Shown here in pieces: positions 23,372 to 30,142 of a stretch of DNA of 64,000 nt; positions within the stretch are counted from its first letter, which is position 1; every line of letters starts with the position of its first letter. The DNA is from an uncultured Eubacterium sp. (GTDB lineage Bacteria > Bacillota > Clostridia > Oscillospirales > Acutalibacteraceae): positions 1-64,000 of the forward strand of contig CAKSWS010000002.1 of the NCBI GenBank assembly GCA_934512155.1. The letters run 5' to 3'. The notes beneath the pieces are model-generated. The model had not been told where the DNA came from. It did no database searches and saw only the letters and a list, made by a program, of their open reading frames with translations. The translations under genes and the position numbers were made by a program.

Positions 23372-25573
23372 ATGGCATTAAATGATATGCAGCAGCTTGC
23401 TGTTGATACTACGGAAGGTCCGCTTTTAATTCTTGCCGGTGCAGGTTCAGGTAAAACAACAGTTCTTGTTAACCGTGTTCAGCATATTATAGGCGACGGA
23501 TTGGCACTTCCTTGGCAGGTTCTTGCTATTACGTTTACAAATAAAGCCGCAGGGGAAATAAGAGAACGACTTGTAAAGGCTATAGGTGAAGAAGCAAACG
23601 ACATTTGGGCATTTACGTTTCACTCTTGTTGTGCAAGAATTTTAAGGCGATTTGGCGAACGTTTAGGCTATAGTAATCATTTTACAATTTATGATACGGA
23701 TGACCAAAAGCGTGTTATGAAACATTGCCAAAAGTCGTTGGGATTAACTGATAAAATTATTAATCACAAGTCGATTTTGTCGGAAATAAGCTCTGCAAAA
23801 GACAGTCTTATTGATGTTGACGAGTATAAATCAATGGCGGTTAACGATTTTAGAAAAGCAAAAATTGCAGATTGTTACGAGCTTTACCAAAAAGAACTTT
23901 TAAAGTCCGATGCAATGGATTTTGATGATATTATTTTCAATACCGTTAAATTGCTTCAAGAAAACGATGATGTTCGTGAGCTTTATCAAAAGCAGTTTAA
24001 ATATGTTATGGTGGATGAGTATCAGGATACATCTCATGCTCAATACATATTGGTGTCTCTTTTGGCAGGCGGTTATAAGAATATTTGTGTTGTAGGTGAT
24101 GATGACCAAAGTATTTACCGTTTCAGGGGTGCAACCATTGAAAATATTCTTTCTTTTGAACAGCAATATAAAAATGCAAAGGTTATAAGGCTTGAGCAAA
24201 ATTACCGTTCTACCCAAAATATTTTGGACGGTGCAAACTCAATTATAGCAAACAATAAAAACAGAAAAGGCAAAAATCTTTGGACAGCCGCAGGCGCAGG
24301 TGAAAAAATTATTTTAAACACCGTTAACAGTGAAAAGGAAGAATCCGATTTTATTGTTGAAGAGATTTTAAAAAATGTTGCTCAAGGCAGAAAAATGAGC
24401 GACCATGCTGTTTTGTACAGAATGAATGCACAGTCCAGAAACCTTGAAATTACATTAACAAAAAGCGGAATTCCGCATAAAATTATAGGCGGAAATCGCT
24501 TTTTTGACAGAAAAGAAATTAAAGACGTTATTTCATATTTTGCCGTAATTAACAACCCTGCCGACAATGTGAGATTGCAAAGAATTATAAACATTCCAAA
24601 AAGGTCAATAGGCGACACAACTTTTGCCAATGTGCTTGAAATTGCTACAGGTTTGGGCATTTCGGCTTTTGAAGTTTGCGAACGCAGTGATGAATTTCAA
24701 AAAACTTTGCGCAGCGCTCAAAAATTAATGGCTTTTACAAATATGATTAAACATTTTCAAAAGCTTCTTGATGAGGGTATGCCTCTTTCCGATTTGTTAC
24801 AGGAAATTTTAAACGAAACAAAATATTTTGATTATCTTGATGAAGACCCTGAAACGGCAGAGGACAGAAAAAATAATATTAACGAACTTTCATCAATGTT
24901 TATTAAGTATCAGGAAGAGGAAGAAGATTTTGACCTTTCATCATTCCTTGAAGACGTTGCCCTTGTTTCAGACATTGATTCTTACAATGAAACAGATGAT
25001 TGCGTTGTTTTAATGACTCTTCATTCGGCAAAGGGCTTGGAATTCCCTATTGTATTTATTCCGGGTATGGAAGAGGGAATTTTCCCCGGCAACCAGTCTA
25101 TTTACAGTGAAGAAGATTTGGAAGAGGAAAGACGTCTTGCTTATGTTGGCGTAACAAGAGCAAAAGAAAAACTTTATTTAATTAATGCAAGGCAAAGAAT
25201 GCTTTACGGAACAACAAACAGAAATTTGGCTTCTCGATTTATAAGGGAAATACCGGTAAGTGTTACAAAGGATATTACAGTGGATAATTTTAATCGTTCA
25301 ACAGGATTTACATCTAAAAACAATGCCATTACTCAAAATAATCCAAACAGGGCGAATGCTGAAAATGCGCATAAATTCGGTCAGGTTAAAGCTCAGGAAA
25401 CAAGTGCAAATGTTAATTTTGCCGTTGGCGACACGGTAAGACACAAAACTTTCGGTACGGGGGTTATTCTTTCAGCTAATCAAATGGGCGGTGATATGCT
25501 TTTGGAAATTGCTTTTGATAAAGCAGGCACAAAAAAATTAATGGCAAAGTTTGCTAAAATAGAAAAATTATAA
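23372..25573 (+). CDS. pcrA: ATP-dependent DNA helicase PcrA/UvrD
   Basis: A 733-residue superfamily 1A 3'-5' helicase for repair and replication-fork maintenance. Motifs in order: Q motif LNDMQQLAV, Walker A GAGSGKTT (about 23-30), Ia TFTNKAAGEI, II VMVDEYQDTS, III VGDDDQSIYRFRGA, IV LEQNYRS, V TLHSAKGLEFP and VI EEERRLAYVGVTRAK. The C-terminus (about 680-733) is the Tudor-like RNA-polymerase-contact domain of PcrA (VGDTVRHKTFGTG). It is monocistronic, between two terminators. It ends 60 bases before the convergent cysteine-rich gene. Confidence 0.95.
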   Translation: MALNDMQQLAVDTTEGPLLILAGAGSGKTTVLVNRVQHIIGDGLALPWQVLAITFTNKAAGEIRERLVKAIGEEANDIWAFTFHSCCARILRRFGERLGYSNHFTIYDTDDQKRVMKHCQKSLGLTDKIINHKSILSEISSAKDSLIDVDEYKSMAVNDFRKAKIADCYELYQKELLKSDAMDFDDIIFNTVKLLQENDDVRELYQKQFKYVMVDEYQDTSHAQYILVSLLAGGYKNICVVGDDDQSIYRFRGATIENILSFEQQYKNAKVIRLEQNYRSTQNILDGANSIIANNKNRKGKNLWTAAGAGEKIILNTVNSEKEESDFIVEEILKNVAQGRKMSDHAVLYRMNAQSRNLEITLTKSGIPHKIIGGNRFFDRKEIKDVISYFAVINNPADNVRLQRIINIPKRSIGDTTFANVLEIATGLGISAFEVCERSDEFQKTLRSAQKLMAFTNMIKHFQKLLDEGMPLSDLLQEILNETKYFDYLDEDPETAEDRKNNINELSSMFIKYQEEEEDFDLSSFLEDVALVSDIDSYNETDDCVVLMTLHSAKGLEFPIVFIPGMEEGIFPGNQSIYSEEDLEEERRLAYVGVTRAKEKLYLINARQRMLYGTTNRNLASRFIREIPVSVTKDITVDNFNRSTGFTSKNNAITQNNPNRANAENAHKFGQVKAQETSANVNFAVGDTVRHKTFGTGVILSANQMGGDMLLEIAFDKAGTKKLMAKFAKIEKL

Positions 25574-25581
25574 TTAAACAG

Positions 25582-25609
25582 AAAAAGCACTCTTGGCGAG
25601 TGCTTTTTT
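25582..25609. terminator. Bidirectional terminator between pcrA and the cysteine-rich gene
   Basis: Stem AAAAAGCACTC (25582-25592) / GAGTGCTTTTT with a TTGGC loop. T runs follow on both strands, serving the two convergent genes. Confidence 0.85.
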
Positions 25610-25635
25610 ACTTGCTTGTCGGTTGTTATTAAATT

Positions 25636-26460
25636 TTAATCTGTTGTTGCATCGCCATTTGCTTTGCAACATAAAGAATTTGTTGCTTCATCCCTTTCAG
25701 GTGGGAAGAATTCATCCACAGGAAAATCAATGTTTTGGAATGTGTCGCAAGGGTCTTGAGTGTTGCATTCGCATTCTCTTTCAGGAATGCAATAATCATA
25801 TGCAGGAATCAAAATTTGCACATCTCTTTCCATTTGAACAATGCTGAACAAGCCAAGGGTAACAAGCACTGCTTTTGACGAGCCGGCAACAGGAACGGGG
25901 TCTGCTACGCTGTTTAAAATAGATTGCGGGAATGAAGAGCAAACAGGCACAACGCAATCGCATGTGTCAATAACATCTGTTGAAAGCACAACAGGGTCCA
26001 CTGCCTGAATTTTGGCTGTGGGGTTAGTGTACTGTGGTGCTTCGGGGCAATCAAGCTCTTCCGATACCGGATTTGAAACAAATACCTTTACATTACCTTC
26101 TGAACCGTAAAGAATACATTTTTTGGTAAATTTAGTAAAGCCAACGGCAACTTCGGGTGCTGTGCAAGGTGCGGAATAAGTATCAAAATCAAGTCTGAAG
26201 TAGAAAGTAATGTCTACGCTGAAATAGCCTCTGTTAAAAGGCACTTCTTCCACATCAATCGAAACGGAAACAATTTCGCATTCACGGCATTTAATTGTAA
26301 CGGCGTTGTCAATTAACCTTTGACCTTTTGTGAAAAACGTTACTCTTAAATCTTCCAAACAATCTTTTGAAACACAACTGTCAAAAATACGTTTTGTGTC
26401 AACGCAAACAGTTTCGTTTATTTCCCTTGCTTTCGAATTGATAATCGGATTATCAGGCAT
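25636..26460 (-). CDS. Cysteine-rich conserved protein of unknown function
   Basis: A 274-residue soluble protein with 17 cysteines, in clusters CVSKDC, KCREC, CDCVVPVC and ECECNTQDPC, and a C-terminal CC. There is no signal peptide or membrane helix. Alternating hydrophobic strands (for example VSVSIDVEEVPFNRGYFSVDITFYF) suggest a beta-rich fold. I have a memory of similar unnamed proteins in many Clostridia, but can give no family name or function. ATG 26460 is chosen because AGGGAG lies 8 bases upstream; the longer frame to 26499 begins inside a hairpin. That AGGGAG lies in the 3' arm of a long hairpin (26462-26521), so translation may be controlled. Metal binding or disulfide cross-linking would fit the cysteines; this is speculation. 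Confidence 0.75.
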   Translation of the reverse strand: MPDNPIINSKAREINETVCVDTKRIFDSCVSKDCLEDLRVTFFTKGQRLIDNAVTIKCRECEIVSVSIDVEEVPFNRGYFSVDITFYFRLDFDTYSAPCTAPEVAVGFTKFTKKCILYGSEGNVKVFVSNPVSEELDCPEAPQYTNPTAKIQAVDPVVLSTDVIDTCDCVVPVCSSFPQSILNSVADPVPVAGSSKAVLVTLGLFSIVQMERDVQILIPAYDYCIPERECECNTQDPCDTFQNIDFPVDEFFPPERDEATNSLCCKANGDATTD

Positions 26461-26461
26461 T

Positions 26462-26521
26462 AAAAAACTCCCTTTCATAGAATTTGAAGTAAACTTCATA
26501 TCATTCTATGCGGGAGTTTTT
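26462..26521 (-). promoter_or_regulatory. Long hairpin: malQ terminator that buries the ribosome-binding site of the cysteine-rich gene
   Basis: Three nested perfect arms on one axis: AAAAACTCCC/GGGAGTTTTT (26463-26472 with 26512-26521), CATAGAAT/ATTCTATG (26476-26483 with 26503-26510) and GAAGT/ACTTC (26486-26490 with 26493-26497). On the minus strand it begins 7 bases after the malQ stop and ends in GGGAGTTTTTTA directly before the ATG at 26460. It therefore looks like a terminator, yet its 3' arm holds the only Shine-Dalgarno of the next gene. Confidence 0.75.
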
Positions 26522-26527
26522 GCTTTG

Positions 26528-28045
26528 TTAATCAAATGCTTTGTACATTCTTCTGTAAAGTGCGTTAATGTGTTTAAAATAGTTTGTGTCAATGCAGTCC
26601 AGTGTTTCTTTTGTTGTTCTGAAACGCCAGTTTTTATCAGGCACGCCGGGTATATTCATTCTTGCATCCGAGCCAAAGCCGCACATATCCTGAAAGGCAA
26701 TAACGGCAATATTTGAACTGCTTTTCCAAACCGCTTCAATAACCTTTCGGCAGCTTTTACTGTAGTATCCGCCCTCGCCCCAATTATCGCCTTCAAAGCC
26801 TATGTAATCAAGGGCAAATTTACGTTCGTTTTCGCTTGCCTCCCACAACCAGCCTAAAATTGTGTTATTGTCGTGGGTGCCAACGTAATTAATGCTGTTT
26901 TGTGTTGCGTTGTGCGGTAAGTGGCTTGAATCGCTGTTTGGGTCGAATCCGAATTGAACAACTTTCATTCCGGGAAAATCGGTGTCTTTTAAAAGTTGAA
27001 CAACATCTTCTCCGAAAACACCTAAATCTTCCGCAATAATCGGCGGGTCGGGGAATTTTTCAAATACTTTGTTAAACAAATCCATTCCAGGTCCTTTAAC
27101 CCACTTGCCTGTTTTTGCGGTTTTAGATTCTGCGGGTATTTCCCAATAGCTTGCAAAAGCACGAAAATGGTCTATTCTTACAACGTTATAAGTTTTAAGC
27201 GCTGTTGCAATTCGTGAAATCCACCAGCTGTAGCCGTCTTTTTTCATAGTGTTCCAGTCGTAAATCGGGTTGCCCCAAAGCTGACCGTCTTCGCTGAAAT
27301 AATCCGGCGGAACGCCCGCCACTTTCTCAACTTTCAGCGTTTTTTCGTTTATTAAAAACAGCGGCAGGTTAGACCAAACGTCTACACTGTCCATTGCCAC
27401 ATAAATCGGCATATCGCCTATAACGGCAATGCCTTTTTCATTTGCATATTGTTTTAATTCATTCCATTGCTTGAAAAAAATAAACTGCACAAATTTCCAA
27501 AATGCCGCTTTTTCTTCGTAAAGATAAATGTTTTTAATGCATTTGTAGTATTTTGCGTGCTCTTCTTTCCATTCCCACCATGGCTTATTGTTTTCAAGTT
27601 CTTTAATTGCCATATACACAGCATAATCGGTAAGCCAAGGATTTTCAATTTCAAAATTTTTAATTTCACTTGCCAACTCGCCGTTTATGTTTAAAAATGC
27701 CTTTTTTAATGTTTTAAGTCTTGCCTTTTTGGCGAATTCATAATCGGCTGTGTACGGGGTGGAGTTATAAATATTTTCTTTAACGTCTTTTTCGTCAATC
27801 AGTCCCATGTCTTTTAATCCCTCAGGGTTAATAAACAGCAGATTCCCTGCAAATGCACAGGGTGAACAATACGGACTGTTTGCATTGTCTGTGGGGTTAA
27901 AGGGTAAAACTTGCCAATAAGTAAACCCCATTTCTTGAATTTTATCAATAAAGTGTTTTGCGTTTTCGTCAAAAACACCTATTCCGTAGGGGGAAGGCAT
28001 TGAACTTATGTGAAAAAGAACGCCCGCACCTCTTTGCTTTAACAT
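26528..28045 (-). CDS. malQ: 4-alpha-glucanotransferase (amylomaltase, GH77)
   Basis: A 505-residue enzyme that transfers alpha-1,4-glucan segments between maltodextrins in the cytoplasm. GH77 motifs are in order: the N-terminal SPYGIGVFD and SPYCSPCAFAGN, the nucleophile region VRIDHFRAFASYW, acid/base IIAEDLG, and the third carboxylate GTHDNNT. Length is normal for bacterial MalQ. ATG 28045 follows a good AGAGGTGAT. With the GH13 enzyme at 58.5 kb it implies maltodextrin or glycogen use. No glgP or maltose transporter is near. A palindrome at 28059-28079 lies just upstream of its ribosome-binding site. Confidence 0.93.
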   Translation of the reverse strand: MLKQRGAGVLFHISSMPSPYGIGVFDENAKHFIDKIQEMGFTYWQVLPFNPTDNANSPYCSPCAFAGNLLFINPEGLKDMGLIDEKDVKENIYNSTPYTADYEFAKKARLKTLKKAFLNINGELASEIKNFEIENPWLTDYAVYMAIKELENNKPWWEWKEEHAKYYKCIKNIYLYEEKAAFWKFVQFIFFKQWNELKQYANEKGIAVIGDMPIYVAMDSVDVWSNLPLFLINEKTLKVEKVAGVPPDYFSEDGQLWGNPIYDWNTMKKDGYSWWISRIATALKTYNVVRIDHFRAFASYWEIPAESKTAKTGKWVKGPGMDLFNKVFEKFPDPPIIAEDLGVFGEDVVQLLKDTDFPGMKVVQFGFDPNSDSSHLPHNATQNSINYVGTHDNNTILGWLWEASENERKFALDYIGFEGDNWGEGGYYSKSCRKVIEAVWKSSSNIAVIAFQDMCGFGSDARMNIPGVPDKNWRFRTTKETLDCIDTNYFKHINALYRRMYKAFD

Positions 28046-28058
28046 AGTATCACCTCTG

Positions 28059-28079
28059 AATGTTTAAAATTTTAACATT
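28059..28079. promoter_or_regulatory. AT-rich palindrome upstream of malQ
   Basis: Arms AATGTT (28059-28064) and AACATT (28074-28079) flank a nearly self-complementary TAAAATTTT centre. It falls between the malQ start codon and a TATAAT on the minus strand (28116-28111). It could be an operator for malQ; no regulator gene is adjacent, and AT richness makes chance palindromes easy. Confidence 0.3.
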
Positions 28080-28156
28080 TGCAGAGTAAAAATGCAACAT
28101 CTGACGCCATATTATATATTAATATAAATATTTATATATAAATTAATAAATAATTA

Positions 28157-28185
28157 TTGAATATAAATTTAATGTTTGTTATAAT
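28157..28185 (+). promoter_or_regulatory. Promoter of the miaB operon
   Basis: TTGAAT (28157-28162), 17-base spacer, perfect TATAAT (28180-28185) with extended TG at 28177-28178, 36 bases before the miaB ATG. Confidence 0.75.
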
Positions 28186-28221
28186 TAAACAGTATGGGTT
28201 GGTGTAATATGAGGTGAATTT

Positions 28222-29655
28222 ATGAATAACAAGGGGAGAAAAACCGCAGTTGTCAGTGAAGAAGAAATTAAAAATCAGAAAAAGTATACTGAAAAAGTTA
28301 GTAAAATTCTTGGTGAAAGATATATTGAAAAGCCATTGGCGTGTGTTGTAACCTACGGTTGCCAGCAAAATGTGGCAGACAGTGAGCATATTAAAGGCAT
28401 GCTTAAGCAAATGGGCTACGGTTTTACAGAGGACAGGCACAGTGCAAAATTAATTATTTTTAATACTTGCGCTGTTCGTGAACATGCAGAAGACAGGGTG
28501 TTCGGTAATGTAGGCATGCTTAAATCATATAAGCATGAAAATCCAGATGTAATTGTTGCTTGTTGCGGTTGTATGATGCAGCAACAGCATATTGCAGACA
28601 AAATTAAGAAAAGCTATCCGTTTGTGGATTTGGTTTTCGGAACGCATGTTGTTTATAAGCTTCCCCAGCTTTTGTTTACTGCGTTAACACGCAAAAAACG
28701 TGTGTTTGAGCTGCCGGATATGGACGGTGCTATTGCCGAGGGCGTTCCTGTTTTGCGTGATAATGATAAAAAAGCTTGGATTCCCATTATGTACGGCTGT
28801 AATAATTTTTGTTCTTACTGCATTGTTCCTTATGTTAGGGGCAGAGAAAGAAGCAGAGAGGTAGACGTTATTGTTGCCGAGGCAAAGGAACTTATTGAGC
28901 AGGGATATAAAGAAATAACCGTTTTAGGTCAAAATGTTAATTCGTACGGTAAGGATTTAGAACCACGTGTAACTTTTGCTCAACTGCTGCAAAGGCTTAA
29001 TAATTTGGATGGGGATTTCAGAATTCGTTTTATGACAAGCCATCCAAAGGATTGTACAAAAGAATTGCTGGAAACTATGGCTTCATGCGATAAAATCGCA
29101 AAGCATTTGCATCTTCCTTTCCAAAGCGGAAACGACAGGGTGCTTAAAGCTATGAACCGCCATTACACCCGTGAGAAATATTTAGAGCATATTAATTATG
29201 CAAAACAGCTTATGGGCGACGAACTTTCAATTACAAGCGATATAATCGTTGGCTTCCCCGGTGAAACTTATGAAGAGTTTAAAGATACTCTTTCACTTGT
29301 GGAAGAAGTTAAGTTTACTTCGCTTTTCACATTTATTTATTCTGCAAGAAAGGGTACTCCTGCCGCAGAGATGGATGATCCGGTATCTGCCGAGGAAAAG
29401 GGCAAATGGTTTAAAGAACTTACTTCTTTGCAGGAAAAAATATCTGCCGAAAATATGAAAAAATATGCAGATAAAACATTTAAGTGCTTTGTGTATGGCA
29501 AAGGCAAACTTGGTGATAATTATATTGCCGCAAGAACAGACGGCAATTTGATTATAGAATTTGAAGGCGACGAAAATTTAATCGGCACTTTCCAAAATAT
29601 TAAAGTAACAGAGCCTTTAACTTATGTGTTAAAAGGTCAATTAGAAAGGATTTAG
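28222..29655 (+). CDS. miaB: tRNA-2-methylthio-N6-dimethylallyladenosine synthase
   Basis: A 477-residue radical-SAM methylthiotransferase acting on i6A37 of tRNAs reading UNN codons. The N-terminal UPF0004 domain supplies one [4Fe-4S] cluster through Cys47 (TYGCQQN), Cys83 (NTCAVRE) and the CCGC segment (115-117). The radical SAM motif is Cys193, Cys197 and Cys200 (YGCNNFCSYC). A C-terminal TRAM domain completes it. Its substrate is made by MiaA, encoded 6.5 kb downstream in the same run of genes. The gene order miaB-ricA-mutS-mutL matches Bacillus. A 28-residue N-terminal extension rich in Lys and Glu precedes the domain. Confidence 0.95.
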   Translation: MNNKGRKTAVVSEEEIKNQKKYTEKVSKILGERYIEKPLACVVTYGCQQNVADSEHIKGMLKQMGYGFTEDRHSAKLIIFNTCAVREHAEDRVFGNVGMLKSYKHENPDVIVACCGCMMQQQHIADKIKKSYPFVDLVFGTHVVYKLPQLLFTALTRKKRVFELPDMDGAIAEGVPVLRDNDKKAWIPIMYGCNNFCSYCIVPYVRGRERSREVDVIVAEAKELIEQGYKEITVLGQNVNSYGKDLEPRVTFAQLLQRLNNLDGDFRIRFMTSHPKDCTKELLETMASCDKIAKHLHLPFQSGNDRVLKAMNRHYTREKYLEHINYAKQLMGDELSITSDIIVGFPGETYEEFKDTLSLVEEVKFTSLFTFIYSARKGTPAAEMDDPVSAEEKGKWFKELTSLQEKISAENMKKYADKTFKCFVYGKGKLGDNYIAARTDGNLIIEFEGDENLIGTFQNIKVTEPLTYVLKGQLERI

Positions 29656-29657
29656 TT

Positions 29658-30071
29658 ATGAGTTTAGAAACAGCACTTCGTGAATTGGGAAAAGAAATTC
29701 AAAAAGACCCACGATTTGAAGCACTTCAAAAGGCTGCAAGCGTTAATGATGCAGATGAATCTCTTCAGCAACAAATGCAGGAGCTTCAGCTTATTTCTTT
29801 AAAATATCAGCAGGAAGCAGGCAAGGCAGATGAAGCCGATCAAGACAGAATTGCAGAACTTCAAAAGCAATATCAAGATCTTTATGAAGAAATAATGAAA
29901 AATGAGAATATGGAAAATTATTCTGCAGCTGCTTCTCAAATGGAAGAAATGGCACAGTATATCAGCCAAATGATTGGTTTGTTCTTTGACGGTCAAGACC
30001 CTGAAACATGTGAAATTCCGGCTCAAACAGATTGCACACACAACTGCGGAACATGCGGCGGCTGCCACTGA
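29658..30071 (+). CDS. ricA: YlbF/YmcA family protein (RicA-like) with C-terminal cysteine cluster
   Basis: A 137-residue, mostly helical protein of the Com_YlbF (DUF964) family. It has an N-terminal helix pair, then heptad-like Gln/Glu-rich helices to about residue 110. The tail contains five cysteines (118, 126, 130, 133, 136; last motif CGTCGGCH). In Bacillus, RicA (YmcA) lies directly downstream of miaB, as here (2-base gap). With RicF and RicT it forms an Fe-S-bearing complex that assists RNase Y in mRNA maturation. The assignment to RicA rather than RicF rests on this synteny. The cysteine-rich tail fits Fe-S ligation. Confidence 0.8.
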   Translation: MSLETALRELGKEIQKDPRFEALQKAASVNDADESLQQQMQELQLISLKYQQEAGKADEADQDRIAELQKQYQDLYEEIMKNENMENYSAAASQMEEMAQYISQMIGLFFDGQDPETCEIPAQTDCTHNCGTCGGCH

Positions 30072-30088
30072 TTTTAATTTAAATGTGC

Positions 30089-30122
30089 AGGCAAGTAGGT
30101 ATTGGTTTTAACTTACTTGCCT
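30089..30122 (+). other. Intercistronic hairpin before mutS
   Basis: Perfect 9-bp stem AGGCAAGTA (30089-30097) / TACTTGCCT (30114-30122) with a 16-base loop, 8 bases before the AAGGAGG of mutS. No T-tract follows, so it is more likely an mRNA processing or stability element than a terminator. Confidence 0.45.
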
Positions 30123-30142
30123 AATGAAAAGGAGGAGAAGCA

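Noticed and set aside
23883..24217. Minus-strand frame of about 105 codons inside pcrA
   Set aside because: Antisense to conserved helicase motifs, no ribosome-binding site, Cys/Ile-rich composition typical of a shadow frame.
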